Numbered from the stretch's first letter, positions 9,360 to 19,093 are shown. The stretch: 64,000 nt of DNA from Methylobacterium mesophilicum SR1.6/6 (GCF_000364445.2 NZ_CP043538.1:5785447-5849446); one strand, 5' to 3'. Program-made: numbers and translations. Notes: a model not told the origin generated them from the letters alone.

Positions 9360-9703
9360 ATGCTCTGCTCCTCGCCTTCCTGAACTCCTGGCGCGGGCTG
9401 CTTCACGGCGCGCGCACCGAGCGGGCGGTGCGGCAGGAATTGATGCTCCTGGCGCTCGGCGTCCCGGTGGCCCTCCTCCTCGGCACAACCCTCTGGGTCC
9501 GCGTCGCCCTGCTGGTCAGCCTGATGCTGATGCTCGCCGCCGAGTTCCTCAACACCGCCGTCGAGAAGCTCTGCGATCACGTCCACCCTGCGCACCACCC
9601 GATGATCGGCGTCGTGAAAGACTTGGCCTCCGCCGGGACGTTCATGGCGCAGTTGGCGGCGCTGGTCGTATGGGTGGCGGCGCTGGTCGATCGGCTGGGC
9701 TGA
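9356..9703 (+). CDS. dgkA: Diacylglycerol kinase DgkA
   Basis: This is a 115-residue prokaryotic-type diacylglycerol kinase, a three-helix inner-membrane protein that recycles diacylglycerol released by lipid headgroup transfer. The diagnostic active-site helix AAEFLNTAVEKLCDHV (Glu63, Asn66, Glu70) is followed by KDLASAGTF, matching the family K-D-x-x-S-A motif. There are three hydrophobic segments, and the length is normal for the family. The gene overlaps the preceding membrane-protein gene by four bases (ATGA). It lies in a much longer open frame that begins upstream, so it is easily missed if only the longest frame is considered. Confidence 0.93.
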   Translation: MNALLLAFLNSWRGLLHGARTERAVRQELMLLALGVPVALLLGTTLWVRVALLVSLMLMLAAEFLNTAVEKLCDHVHPAHHPMIGVVKDLASAGTFMAQLAALVVWVAALVDRLG

Positions 9704-9791
9704 CCTGCATCGCGTCCCACGCGCTCGCATCCGCTGGCGGGAGGGTCTATCTGGCCGGCAGAGCCCAGTGCGCCGGTCGAGAAGCCAAACC

Positions 9792-11321
9792 GTGACGGAC
9801 TACATCCGCAAGATCCTCACCGCCCGCGTCTACGATGTGGCGATCGAGAGCCCGCTCGACCCCATGCCGCGCCTGACTCAGCGGCTCGGCCGCCCGGTTC
9901 TGCTGAAGCGCGAGGACCTGCAGCCGGTCTTCTCGTTCAAGCTGCGTGGCGCCTACAACAAGATGTCGGGTCTGAGCCCGGACCAGATCGCCCGCGGCGT
10001 AGTCTGCGCCTCGGCGGGCAACCACGCGCAGGGCGTGGCACTGGCCGCCGCCAAGCTCGGCGCGCGGGCCGTCATCGTGATGCCGCGGACTACGCCTTCC
10101 ATCAAGGTCGATGCCTGCCGGGCCCGCGGGGCCGAGGTGGTTCTGCACGGCGATGCCTTCGACGAGGCGCTCGCCCAGGCCAAGGCGCTCGAAGCCGAGC
10201 AGGGCCTCACCTTCCTGCATCCCTTCGATGATCCGGACGTGATCGCCGGCCAGGGCACCATAGGCAAGGAGATCTTGGAGCAGCATACCGGCCCGATCGA
10301 GGCGATCTTCGTGCCCGTGGGCGGCGGCGGGCTCGCCGCCGGAATCGCCACCTTCGTGAAGTACCTGCGGCCTGGCACCAAGGTGATCGGCGTCGAACCC
10401 GAGGACGCCGCCTGCATGGCCGCGGCGCTGGCGGCCGACACGCGGGTCAGCCTGCCCTCGGTCGGCCTGTTCGCCGACGGCGTCGCCGTACGGCAGGCCG
10501 GCGAGGAGACCTTCCGGCTCTGCCGCGCGCACCTCGACGAGGTCATCACCGTGGACACCGATGCCATGTGCGCGGCGGTCAAGGACATCTTCGACGATAC
10601 TCGCGCGGTGTCGGAGCCGTCCGGGGCGCTCAGTCTGGCCGGCGCCAAGCTCTACGCCGAGCGCGAGGGCGGCGACGGGACGCTGATCGCCATCTCGTCC
10701 GGCGCGAACCTGAATTTCGACCGCCTTCGCCACATCGCCGAGCGTGCCGAGATCGGCGAGCAGCGGGAGGTGCTGATCGGGGTCACGATCCCGGAGCGGC
10801 CTGGCGCCTACCGGGCCTTCATCAACGCCCTCGGGCCCCGGGCGATCACGGAGTTCAACTACCGCCACGCGGCCGGCTCGGAGGCGCAGATCTTCGTCGG
10901 GATCAACGTCACCGGCGGCAAGCGCGAGAAGCAGGCGCTCATCGCCACCCTGCGTGAGGCCGGCTACCGCGTCTTGGACATGAGTGACAACGAGATGGCC
11001 AAGGTGCACGTCCGCTACATGGTCGGCGGCCGGGCCGTGGGCGTGGCGCACGAGCGCCTGTTCCGCTTCCAGTTCCCGGAGCGGCCGGGCGCGCTGATGA
11101 AGTTCCTCGACGCCCTCGGTCCGGATTTCGACATCACGCTGTTCCACTACCGCAACCACGGCGCCGATTACGGCCGCGTACTCGCGGGCATCGCTGTGCC
11201 CCCCGCGGAGCGCGCGCGGTTCGACGCTGCGATCGAGGCGCTCGGCTACCCGGCCACCGACGAGACCGAGAATCCGGCCTACCGGCTGTTCCTCGATGGG
11301 GAAAGCGTCGGGGCAGGGTGA
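9792..11321 (+). CDS. ilvA: Threonine ammonia-lyase, biosynthetic
   Basis: This PLP enzyme converts L-threonine to 2-oxobutanoate and ammonia, the first step to isoleucine. The PLP lysine is Lys50 in FSFKLRGAYNKM. A Ser/Gly phosphate loop reads VGGGGLAAG, and the C-terminal third contains two ACT-like regulatory segments (REVLIGVTIPERPGAY and HERLFRFQFPERPGAL), so this is the long, isoleucine-feedback-regulated form. I start at GTG 9792 because the protein then begins VTDYIRKILTARVYDVA as in relatives. A GTG at 9768 is in frame and would add 8 residues. The resulting length of 509 matches the family (E. coli 514). Confidence 0.95.
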   Translation: MTDYIRKILTARVYDVAIESPLDPMPRLTQRLGRPVLLKREDLQPVFSFKLRGAYNKMSGLSPDQIARGVVCASAGNHAQGVALAAAKLGARAVIVMPRTTPSIKVDACRARGAEVVLHGDAFDEALAQAKALEAEQGLTFLHPFDDPDVIAGQGTIGKEILEQHTGPIEAIFVPVGGGGLAAGIATFVKYLRPGTKVIGVEPEDAACMAAALAADTRVSLPSVGLFADGVAVRQAGEETFRLCRAHLDEVITVDTDAMCAAVKDIFDDTRAVSEPSGALSLAGAKLYAEREGGDGTLIAISSGANLNFDRLRHIAERAEIGEQREVLIGVTIPERPGAYRAFINALGPRAITEFNYRHAAGSEAQIFVGINVTGGKREKQALIATLREAGYRVLDMSDNEMAKVHVRYMVGGRAVGVAHERLFRFQFPERPGALMKFLDALGPDFDITLFHYRNHGADYGRVLAGIAVPPAERARFDAAIEALGYPATDETENPAYRLFLDGESVGAG

Positions 11322-11376
11322 GCGTGAACCGGTTTGTCGCTCTCCCGCCCCTCGCATTTGCGGGCGTGACGCAATC

Positions 11377-11446
11377 GCGCATCATCGAGACAGCATACAG
11401 ACGGCGCGCTGCCCCGGGTCGTATTACGACGCTCGCGATGATGCGC
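11377..11446. repeat. Inverted repeat between convergent ilvA and mgtC
   Basis: Perfect 11-bp arms (11377-11387 and 11436-11446, GCGCATCATCG and its complement) flank a 48-base centre holding a smaller GTCGT/ACGAC dyad. It lies between two convergent genes, so it could act as a bidirectional terminator or be an interspersed palindrome. No U-tract is present on either strand. Confidence 0.5.
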
Positions 11447-11462
11447 GGCGTGCCTGGCAGGT

Positions 11463-12122
11463 CTATTCCTCCCCCTCCTCCACCGCCGTGACGTCGGGCA
11501 GCGCCCGCAGCTTCGCCGCGATGGCCTCGAAGCTCGTCCGAGACAGGCGCACGAAGGTGACGGTGACCTCGTCGAGGTCCGGGTCAGCGCTCGGGCGGAC
11601 CGCGAAGGTCCGCACCCGCGAGGCGCGCTCGCCGGACGCCGCATTGAGGGTGTCGATCGACAGGGCTCCCTTGCGGGCTATCAGACGCAGGGTCTGGGCC
11701 CGCATCCGGTCCCGCCAGCGCTCCTCGAACGGCTTGACCCCGGCCAGGATGCCGACGATCAGCGCCGTCGCCGCCAGGGCCGGCACGTAGAGCCCGCTGC
11801 CGATCGACAGGCCGATCGCCGCGACGCCCCAGAGGCTGGCCGCGGTCGTGAGGCCTTTCACCACCTCGCCGCGCAGCAGGATCGTGCCCGCTCCGAGGAA
11901 GCCGATGCCCGACACCACCTGCGCGGCGATACGGGAGGGATCGAGCACCACGTGCTGCATTCCGAGCACGTCGGAGAACCCGAAGGCCGAGACCAGCATA
12001 ATCAGGCAGGAGCCGACGCAGACCAGCATGTGGGTCCGCAATCCGGCCGCCCAGAGCAGGCGTTCGCGTTCCAGGCCGATCACGCTGCCGAAAAGGGCCG
12101 CCAGAGCCAGCCGGGCCACCAT
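11463..12122 (-). CDS. MgtC/SapB-family membrane protein
   Basis: This 219-residue protein has an N-terminal hydrophobic domain of ~4-5 segments with the MgtC signature GSVIGLERE followed by GLRTHMLVCVG, and a soluble C-terminal ACT-like domain (~residues 140-219). The family is linked to Mg2+ limitation and to acid and intracellular survival, and modulates F-type ATP synthase in some pathogens. The ATG at 12122 lacks a close ribosome site. An AGGGAGG lies 23 bases upstream of it, but only 5 bases before an in-frame CTG at 12140, so a non-AUG start adding six residues is conceivable. Confidence 0.85.
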   Translation of the reverse strand: MVARLALAALFGSVIGLERERLLWAAGLRTHMLVCVGSCLIMLVSAFGFSDVLGMQHVVLDPSRIAAQVVSGIGFLGAGTILLRGEVVKGLTTAASLWGVAAIGLSIGSGLYVPALAATALIVGILAGVKPFEERWRDRMRAQTLRLIARKGALSIDTLNAASGERASRVRTFAVRPSADPDLDEVTVTFVRLSRTSFEAIAAKLRALPDVTAVEEGEE

Positions 12123-12201
12123 CTCGCCATTGCCGATCAGCGCAACCTCCCTGACACACCGTCGTCGACGGTCGGAAGTCTCGCGGAATATGAGCCGGCT
12201 A

Positions 12202-13140
12202 TCAAGCGATCCCGAGGGCCGCCTTCTCGATCTCGTAGGCCGCCCTTACGGCCGCTGCGCCATAGGTCCGCTCCAGGCGCCGGACCGTGAAATGTGCCCG
12301 AGCCGTGCTCTGGAAATGGTCCATGAAAGCGGCGTTCACCGCCGCGCCGCCGAACGCACCGAGGATCGGAACCGCCTGCGCGGCGACTTTCTGTGAGACC
12401 ACGAGACCGAACCGGGCCGCGATCTGCGCGGTGAAGCGGATGAGGGCTGGGGCCGATTGGTCGAGGAGTGTCTTGCTGCCGGCGTAGCGCGCTGCTTCCG
12501 CCAGCGTCTTCGCCAAGGCGGCACGAACCGCGAAGTAGCCGCTCTCCGTGAGGGCCGATCCCGCCTCGGTGGCCGCAGCCGCCCGTCCGCCCAGCGCGAA
12601 GACCTGGACGCAGGCCAGTGCGCTCTCGGCTGTTTCCAGATCCTCGCCCTCCTCGCGGGCGATCTCAGCGATCGAGCGCAGCATCAACGTGGTGGAGACC
12701 GGAAGCTCGACCGCCAGCGTCGCGAGGCCGAAGGCGCCCCCGACCGCGCCCGAGAGGGCCGCCATCGCCTTATGCTTGGTCTCGCCGGAGCCGAGCATCC
12801 GCGCGACCCGGCTCTCGGCCTTGGCGGAGGCGGCCACGACACCCTCACCCTCGGCCGGCGCGAGTTCCGTGCGCGGCAGCGTCGCCAGGGCGACGCGCAT
12901 GGCGCCCCGCATGGCGGCCTCCGTGCTGCGGCCGACCGCCTCTGTGATGGGCGCGGGCAGCGAGCGACCGATGATGTCGAGGGGCGCGCCGGCCGCCGCG
13001 GAGAGGCGTGCCGCCAGGCTCGGCCGCTCCAGGATCCGCACGGCCCGGCGGAGGGCGGCGAGGTCGGCCCCGCTCAGGGCGGTCTCGGGCGTGGCCGCCG
13101 GCAGAGTCTCGTCGGCGCGGGTCAGGTCGCTCGTGCTCAT
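12202..13140 (-). CDS. EcsC-family protein
   Basis: This is a 312-residue, Ala-rich, mostly helical protein. The C-terminal half carries the EcsC-family pattern (LVSQKVAAQAVPILGAFGGAAVNAAFMDHF, in part: a Gly/Ala-rich helix then an Asn/Asp-rich turn). The family is named after the third gene of the Bacillus ecs operon; its biochemical role is unknown. ATG at 13140 has AGGAA ten bases upstream and was preferred over the longer open frame. It starts 25 bases after the stop of the AmpG-like transporter gene on the same strand, so the two are probably cotranscribed. Confidence 0.8.
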   Translation of the reverse strand: MSTSDLTRADETLPAATPETALSGADLAALRRAVRILERPSLAARLSAAAGAPLDIIGRSLPAPITEAVGRSTEAAMRGAMRVALATLPRTELAPAEGEGVVAASAKAESRVARMLGSGETKHKAMAALSGAVGGAFGLATLAVELPVSTTLMLRSIAEIAREEGEDLETAESALACVQVFALGGRAAAATEAGSALTESGYFAVRAALAKTLAEAARYAGSKTLLDQSAPALIRFTAQIAARFGLVVSQKVAAQAVPILGAFGGAAVNAAFMDHFQSTARAHFTVRRLERTYGAAAVRAAYEIEKAALGIA

Positions 13141-13165
13141 CCGTGGGTTCCTGGTTCTGTCCCGC

Positions 13166-14551
13166 TCACGCGGCCCCGGGGGCTCGCGCCGTGGAAGGAA
13201 GTTCGGCCCCCGGTATGCGGTTCCCCGGCTCACCCGCGTCCCGTACCGGCACCGCATCGGCCAAGCGGCCGCTCCGTCGCCCGACGGCAAGGGCGAGGAT
13301 CAGGACCGGTATTCCCACCAGCGACGTCATCACGAAGAAGGCCGGATAGCCGATCGCCGCGACGACGAAGCCGGACGAGCCCGCCACGAGCTTGCCCGGG
13401 AGGGCGTAGAGCGAGGAGAACAGCGCGTACTGGGTGGCCGCGTAGGCCATGCTGGTCAGGCTCGACATGTAGGCGATGAGCACGATCCCCGCGAAGGAGC
13501 CGCAGAAATTCTCGATCGAGATGGCCACGGTCAGGCGCCAGATGTCGGCTGGGCCTGCCGACAACCACGCGAAGGCGAGGTGCGAGGACGCGGCCAGGAA
13601 TGCGCCGAGCAGCAGGGTCGGGAACAGCCCGAGGCGGGCCAGCGCCCAGCCGCCGGCGAAGCCGCCCGCGATTCCGATCCAGATCCCGTAGAGCTTGGTG
13701 ACGGTGGCGATCTCCTTCAGGTCGAAGCCGAGGGTGCGGTAGAGGGGGCTCGCCATCACGCCCGACAGGAAGTCTGGCAACCGGTAGAGCGCCACCAGGA
13801 GCAGGATGCCCCAGAGGGCGGTGCCGAAGCGACCGTGGAGCTCGGTCAGCGGCTCGAGCACGGCCCGGCGCATCGACCACAGCCGCGATCGGCCCGGTTC
13901 CTCCACTTGTGCCGCGCGATGCGTGTCGAATGGCGGAGCCAGCAGGGCAGCGATCATCCCGACCAGCATGAGCGCGGCCATGATCAGGTAGGCCAGCGTC
14001 CAACCGCCGGCCGAGGCGATGAACAGCGCGCCGGCGCCGGCGGTGATCAGGCCCAGGCGGTAGCCGAGGTTCGAGGTCGCCGCCAGGATGCCTTGGAAGT
14101 CGCTGCCGGCGGCGTCGATGCGCCAGCCGTCGATGACCACGTCCTGGCTTGCTGCGCAGAACGCCACCAGGAAGGCGCCGAGGCCGAGGAGCGCGAGGTT
14201 GGTCTTCGGGTCCGAGAAGGCCATCAGAACGAGGCACAGAGCGACGGCGGCCTGGGTAGTCACCATCCAGGCCCGGCGACGCCCGAGACGAGCACCCAGC
14301 ACCGGGACGTTGAGGCGGTCGATGGCCGGAGCCCACAGGAACTTCAGCGAGTAAGGCAGCGCCACGTAGCTGAACAGGCCGATCGCCCGCACATCGATGT
14401 CCGAGAAGGCGAGCCGGAGCGTGAAGGTCCCGAGCACAAGGAGCAGCGGCAGTCCCGAGGAGAAGCCCAATGCAAGCATCAGCGCGATGCGCCGGTCCTC
14501 CACGATGTCGCGGAGCCGGAAGCGGTGCGCGGCCGGCGGCTGGTTGGCCAT
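13166..14551 (-). CDS. ampG: AmpG-family muropeptide MFS transporter
   Basis: This 461-residue protein has about 12-14 hydrophobic segments and the features of the AmpG branch of the MFS: an early SSGLPLLLVLGTFTLRL, then GLFSYVALPYSLKFLWAPAIDR, and SQDVVIDGWRID around residue 140. AmpG imports GlcNAc-anhydroMurNAc peptides from the periplasm for cell-wall recycling. ATG at 14551 was chosen because an AGGAG lies nine bases upstream; the open frame extends further to 14650 without such support. The downstream EcsC gene likely shares its transcript. It is divergent from the LOV histidine kinase. No ampD or nagZ is visible nearby. Confidence 0.87.
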   Translation of the reverse strand: MANQPPAAHRFRLRDIVEDRRIALMLALGFSSGLPLLLVLGTFTLRLAFSDIDVRAIGLFSYVALPYSLKFLWAPAIDRLNVPVLGARLGRRRAWMVTTQAAVALCLVLMAFSDPKTNLALLGLGAFLVAFCAASQDVVIDGWRIDAAGSDFQGILAATSNLGYRLGLITAGAGALFIASAGGWTLAYLIMAALMLVGMIAALLAPPFDTHRAAQVEEPGRSRLWSMRRAVLEPLTELHGRFGTALWGILLLVALYRLPDFLSGVMASPLYRTLGFDLKEIATVTKLYGIWIGIAGGFAGGWALARLGLFPTLLLGAFLAASSHLAFAWLSAGPADIWRLTVAISIENFCGSFAGIVLIAYMSSLTSMAYAATQYALFSSLYALPGKLVAGSSGFVVAAIGYPAFFVMTSLVGIPVLILALAVGRRSGRLADAVPVRDAGEPGNRIPGAELPSTARAPGAA

Positions 14552-14756
14552 GGCATGGAACTCCTGAGCCTGCGTGGCCTTGATCCCGCGAAATCGTGGC
14601 AGCCTTACGCCGCAGGTTTTTTCGCTGGATTGTGATGTCTTTTGCCTCAATCTTGATCGAAGCTTGCTTAACGCGGTGCCCCCGTCCTGCGGCGCGCGGC
14701 GTTTCGCAGGCGCCGCCGGTCAAACGGGTGTCGTCGCCTGTGTATGGATTGATGCG

Positions 14757-15833
14757 TTGAGTGTCCGAGCCAAGCCCAGTCCGCCACCCACGGCGCTGGT
14801 CGACGCGTTCGCGCGCAGCCCGTCGCCGATGGTCATCACGGATGCCCGCGCGCCGGACAACCCCGTCGCCTGGGCCAACGATGCCTTCCTGGCGGCGACC
14901 GGCTACGGGGCTGACGAGATCGTCGGGCGCAATTGCCGCATGCTGCAGGGCCCTGCGACTGACCGGGCGACCGTCGAGCGGATCCGCGGAGCGATCCGGT
15001 CGGCGGAGCCGATTTCGGTGGAACTGCTGAATTACCGGAAGGACGGGACGGCGTTCTGGAACGCGATGACCATCACACCGGTCCGCGACGCGGAGGGCGT
15101 GGCGTTCTTCTACGCGGCGCAGGCGGACATGACCCACGTCCACCAGCTCGAACTGATCATGCGCGGGACGAACGACCACTTGGAGCGCTTGGTCGATGCC
15201 CGGACGCAGGACCTGAGCGCCGCGCTGGAGCAGAAGACCGCGCTGCTTCACGAGGTCGATCACCGGGTGAAGAACAATCTTCAGGTGATCTCGTCGCTCA
15301 TGCTGCTCAAGGCGCGCCGGACGCCGGAAGGGGAGGCCCGCGACGCGCTGCAGAGCATGGCCGAGCGGATCGGGGCGCTGTCGACGGCGCACCGGATGCT
15401 CTACTCGGAGGGCGACTGCACGCATTTCAACCTCGGCGAGTTCGCGGCCGAATTCCTGGCCGACATGAACGCCGGCCTCGATCCGGACCGGCGCCGAGTG
15501 GAGGCCGATGTCGAGCCGATCGCGGTCGCGGCCGCGATGGCGGCCCCGCTCGCCCTGCTGATCCACGAGCTGACCGCGAACGCCCTGCAGCACGCGTTCC
15601 CCGACGAGCGCGAGGGCCGCGTCTCCATCGCGGCCCGCCGCACCGAGTCGGGGATGCATCTGACGATCCGGGACGACGGGATCGGGCTCGCGGCGGCTCC
15701 ACCCAACCCGGCGGGCTTCGGGCGCAACCTCGTGGAGATGGTCGTCCGGCAGATGCGCGGAACCATCGCGTGGTCGGATGCCGAGCCCGGCACCACCGTG
15801 GAGATCGATATTCCGATCCGGGGCGCGTCTTGA
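14757..15833 (+). CDS. LOV-domain blue-light sensor histidine kinase (HisKA_2 type)
   Basis: The order is an N-terminal LOV/PAS domain (~residues 10-125), a linker coiled coil, a HisKA_2 dimerisation domain and an HATPase_c domain. The LOV photocycle cysteine is Cys60 in GRNCRMLQGP, followed by the flavin-contact strand ELLNYRKDGTAFWN. The phosphoacceptor is His169 in EVDHRVKNNLQ. The ATP lid is seen as HELTANALQHAF (N box) and IRDDGIGL (G box). It should bind FMN and autophosphorylate in response to blue light, resembling Caulobacter LovK. The start is uncertain: no ATG is in frame before the LOV core. TTG 14757 is the most economical, with GTG 14574 an alternative. The next gene is a response regulator. 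Confidence 0.88.
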   Translation: MSVRAKPSPPPTALVDAFARSPSPMVITDARAPDNPVAWANDAFLAATGYGADEIVGRNCRMLQGPATDRATVERIRGAIRSAEPISVELLNYRKDGTAFWNAMTITPVRDAEGVAFFYAAQADMTHVHQLELIMRGTNDHLERLVDARTQDLSAALEQKTALLHEVDHRVKNNLQVISSLMLLKARRTPEGEARDALQSMAERIGALSTAHRMLYSEGDCTHFNLGEFAAEFLADMNAGLDPDRRRVEADVEPIAVAAAMAAPLALLIHELTANALQHAFPDEREGRVSIAARRTESGMHLTIRDDGIGLAAAPPNPAGFGRNLVEMVVRQMRGTIAWSDAEPGTTVEIDIPIRGAS

Positions 15834-15890
15834 GGATTCGGCCGTGACGCTTCAAGCTCACCGGCTCCCGTGTCGATGAACGGAGTGGAT

Positions 15891-16325
15891 ATGGAGCTGG
15901 GCGACACCAATGCGGCGGCCCTCCGAATCCTCGTGGTCGAGGACGAGGCGCTCATCGCGTTGGAGCTGGAGTGCCTTCTGGACGATCTGGGGCACGTGAC
16001 GGTGGGCGTCGCCGGCAACGCGGCCGAAGCCATCGCGATGGGGCGCTCCACCGCGCCGGACGTCGCCCTCGTGGACATTCATCTGGTCGACGGACCCACC
16101 GGCATCGAGGTGGCCCGGGCGCTGTCGGCGGACCGGCGCACCACGGTGGTGTTCATGACCGCGAACGCCAAGCGCATCCCGGAGGACTTCGCCGGGGCGA
16201 TCGGGGTGATCGCGAAGCCCTATTCGGAGCGGGTCGTGGCCAGCACCCTCGATTACGTCGCGGATCGCCGCGCCGGCCGGCGCGAGCCCAGCTGTCCGGA
16301 CGGCTTCTCCCCGGCTCCGGCCTGA
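15891..16325 (+). CDS. Single-domain response regulator (CheY-like receiver)
   Basis: This receiver-only protein of 144 residues has acidic pocket residues in VVEDEA, phosphoacceptor Asp62 in LVDIHLVDG, the Thr switch in VFMTAN and the conserved Lys in IAKPYS. No output domain follows; the last ~20 residues are a Pro/Arg-rich tail. A short GGAG 5-6 bases upstream favours ATG 15891 over the in-frame GTG 15870 and ATG 15876. It lies 57 bases after the LOV kinase gene on the same strand, so it is its probable partner, comparable to Caulobacter LovR, which acts as a phosphate sink toward the general stress response. That role is an inference from family and context. Confidence 0.88.
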   Translation: MELGDTNAAALRILVVEDEALIALELECLLDDLGHVTVGVAGNAAEAIAMGRSTAPDVALVDIHLVDGPTGIEVARALSADRRTTVVFMTANAKRIPEDFAGAIGVIAKPYSERVVASTLDYVADRRAGRREPSCPDGFSPAPA

Positions 16326-16375
16326 GGCCCTCCACACCGCTCTGAAATCCCCGGAGTCGCGACTGTGCGGCTCGC

Positions 16376-19093
16376 CTAGCCCTTGCCCGCCCGCTCCCGC
16401 TTCAGCCGATAGAGCGCGTCCAGCGCTTCCCGCGGCGTCAGCGCGTCGGGATCGATCGCGTCGAGGAGCGCGCCGAGGGGGTCCTCGGGCGGCGGCTCCG
16501 GCAGCGGCGGCGGAGCCAGGGCGGCGAAGAGCGGCAGGTCGTCGATCCGCGCGCGGGCGGGGCGGCCCCGCTCCGCCTTCTCGAGGCTCTTGAGGATCGC
16601 GCCGGCCCGGGTCACGACGCTGCCGGGCAGGCCCGCCAGCCGCGCCACCTGCAGGCCGTAGCTCCGCTCGGCCACCCCGGGCACGACCTCGTGCAGGAAC
16701 ACGACCCCGTCCCGGTGCTCGGCCACCTTCAGCGTCGCGTTCTCGAGCCGCGCCAGGCGGTCGCCCAGGGCCGTCAACTCGTGGAAGTGCGTGGCGAAGA
16801 GCGCCCGGCAGGCATTGGCCTCGTGCAGATGCTCCAGGCAGGCCCAGGCGATGGAGAGACCGTCGAAGGTCGCGGTGCCGCGGCCGATCTCGTCGAGGAT
16901 CACGAGCGAGCGCCGGGTCGCCTGATTCAGGATCGCGGCGGTCTCGACCATCTCGACCATGAAGGTCGATTGGCCGCGGGCTAGGTCATCGGCGGCGCCG
17001 ACCCGTGAGAACAGCCGGTCGACCCGCCCGATTCGCGCCTCCGCGGCCGGCACGAAGGCGCCCATCTGGGCGAGTACCGCGATCAGCGCGTTCTGGCGCA
17101 GGAAGGTCGACTTGCCGCCCATGTTGGGCCCGGTGATCAGCCGGATCCGTCCGCGGGTGTCGCCGGAGAGATCGCAATCATTGGCGATGAACGGCTCGCC
17201 CGCGTGTCGCAGGGCCGCCTCGACCACCGGGTGGCGGCCGCCCATCACGACGAAGCTCAGCGAATCGTCGACCACCGGCCGCCGCCAGTCGAGTTCGACC
17301 GCCAGTTCGGCGTGGCTCGCGGCGACGTCCAGTCCTGCGAGCGCCTCCGCCACCTCGGCGACGGGCTCGGCCCGCGCGAGCACCCGGGCGGCGAGATCGT
17401 CGAACACCGCGCCCTCCAGGGCGAGCGCGCGGTCGGAGGCACCGGAGATCTTCGATTCCAGCTCACCCAGTTCGACGCTGGTGAAGCGCATCGCGTCCAC
17501 CATGGTCTGCCGGTGGACGAACTCGCTCTGGAGGCCCTTGAGGCAGGCCTCGCCCACGGATTGCGGGACCTCGATGAAGTAGCCCAACAGGTTGTTGTGC
17601 TTGATCCGCAGGGTGCGGCACCCGGTCTGCTCGGCGTACCGGGCCTGCAGGGCCGCGATGACCTTGCGCGAATCCTGGCCGAGGGTTCGCGCCTCGTCGA
17701 TCTCGGGGTGGTAGCCCGCGCGGACGAAGCCGCCGTCGCGCCGGCTCAGCGGAAGCTCGTCGGCAAGGGCCGCCGACAGGGTCGCGATCAGGTCGGGATC
17801 GGCACCGGACAGATGCTCGCCCAGACGGGCGAGATCCTCCGGCAGATCCGGCACGGCCGCGAGGCGTGCCCCGAGATCCGCCGCCACCGCGAGACCGTCC
17901 CGGATGGCGGCGAGGTCGCGGGGACCGGCCCGGCCAAGGCCGGTCCGCGACAGGGCGCGGGCCAGGTCCGGCGACCGGGCCAGGGCATCGCGCAACGCAC
18001 CGCGCAGCCCCCGATCCTCGACGAGATGTGCCACGGCCGCGTGACGCCGGGCGATGGCGGTGAGGTGGGTGAGCGGGCCGGCGAGGTGCTCGGCCAGGAG
18101 CCGCGCGCCGTTGGCCGTCACGGTTCGGTCGATCGTGGCGAGGAGGCTTCCCGCGCGCTCTCCCGACAGGGTGCGGGTGAGTTCGAGATTCGCCCGCGTC
18201 GCCGCGTCGATGGCGAGCGTCGCGCCCGCATCCTCCCGGGTCGGGACCGCCAGGGGCGGCCTCGCGGCGAGCTGCGTGCGGGCGATGTAGAGCAGCGCCG
18301 CGCCGGCCGCCGCGATCTCGGCCCGACTGAACTGACCAAAGCCCTCAAGGGTCGAGACCCCGAACTGCTCGCGCAGACGCCGCTCGGCGGCGGCGGGCTC
18401 CAGTTCGGCCTGGGCCAGCGGTACGATGGCGGCCCGGCTCTCCTGCCAGATCCGGGCGAGGGCCGGATCCGCATGGATCGCCTCCGACAGGACGATCTCC
18501 CGCGGGTCGTGCCGGGCGATGGCGCCCGCGAGGTCGCCGCCGGCCACCTCGCTCAAGGCGAAGCGGCCGGTGGAGATGTCCACCGCGGCAAGGCCGTAGG
18601 CCACCGCCCCCTCCCCGGTCTTGCGGCGGCCGATCGCCAGCAGGAGGTTGGCCCGGGCCGGGTCCAGGAGCCGGTCTTCGGTGATCGTGCCGGGCGTGAC
18701 GAGGCGCACGACCTCCCGGCGCACCACCGATTTCGGCCCGCGTTTCTTCGCCTCGGCGGGATCTTCGGTCTGCTCACAGACGGCGACACGATGATCGAGG
18801 GCGATCAGGCGGTTGAGGTAATCGTCCGCGCGATCGACGGGCACGCCGCACATCGGGATCTCGGATCCCGCATGCTTGCCGCGCTTGGTCAGCACAATGC
18901 CGAGCGCCCGGGACGCGATCTCGGCATCCTCGAAGAATAGCTCGTAGAAGTCGCCCATCCGGTAGAACAGCAGGCAGTCCGGATTGGCGGCCTTGATCTC
19001 GATGTACTGCGCCATCATGGGCGTGGCGCCCACCGGATCGAGGCCGGTGGCGTGCGTCGTGTCGGCGGCGGGGCGGACGGCGGTTCGGGCCAT
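16376..19093 (-). CDS. mutS: DNA mismatch repair protein MutS
   Basis: This is a 905-residue MutS1-type mismatch sensor. The mismatch-probing Phe-x-Glu motif is F49-Y50-E51 in MGDFYELF. The C-terminal ABC-type ATPase carries Walker [16 protein letters not shown] (around residue 650), a QSTFMVEM signature and a Walker [13 protein letters not shown] short proline-rich C-terminal segment precedes the dimerisation tail. It is convergent with the response-regulator gene, with 50 bases between stops, and appears monocistronic. Length and all ATPase motifs are intact, so repair should be functional. Confidence 0.97.
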   Translation of the reverse strand: MARTAVRPAADTTHATGLDPVGATPMMAQYIEIKAANPDCLLFYRMGDFYELFFEDAEIASRALGIVLTKRGKHAGSEIPMCGVPVDRADDYLNRLIALDHRVAVCEQTEDPAEAKKRGPKSVVRREVVRLVTPGTITEDRLLDPARANLLLAIGRRKTGEGAVAYGLAAVDISTGRFALSEVAGGDLAGAIARHDPREIVLSEAIHADPALARIWQESRAAIVPLAQAELEPAAAERRLREQFGVSTLEGFGQFSRAEIAAAGAALLYIARTQLAARPPLAVPTREDAGATLAIDAATRANLELTRTLSGERAGSLLATIDRTVTANGARLLAEHLAGPLTHLTAIARRHAAVAHLVEDRGLRGALRDALARSPDLARALSRTGLGRAGPRDLAAIRDGLAVAADLGARLAAVPDLPEDLARLGEHLSGADPDLIATLSAALADELPLSRRDGGFVRAGYHPEIDEARTLGQDSRKVIAALQARYAEQTGCRTLRIKHNNLLGYFIEVPQSVGEACLKGLQSEFVHRQTMVDAMRFTSVELGELESKISGASDRALALEGAVFDDLAARVLARAEPVAEVAEALAGLDVAASHAELAVELDWRRPVVDDSLSFVVMGGRHPVVEAALRHAGEPFIANDCDLSGDTRGRIRLITGPNMGGKSTFLRQNALIAVLAQMGAFVPAAEARIGRVDRLFSRVGAADDLARGQSTFMVEMVETAAILNQATRRSLVILDEIGRGTATFDGLSIAWACLEHLHEANACRALFATHFHELTALGDRLARLENATLKVAEHRDGVVFLHEVVPGVAERSYGLQVARLAGLPGSVVTRAGAILKSLEKAERGRPARARIDDLPLFAALAPPPLPEPPPEDPLGALLDAIDPDALTPREALDALYRLKRERAGKG

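Noticed and set aside
12548..14635. 695-codon plus-strand frame antisense to the EcsC and AmpG-like genes
   Set aside because: It has shadow composition and no ribosome site; the minus-strand genes have good starts and recognisable families.
13230..15659. 809-codon minus-strand open frame
   Set aside because: It runs antisense through the LOV kinase and in a second frame through the AmpG-like gene. Its composition is Arg/Gly-rich and both real genes carry clear motifs.
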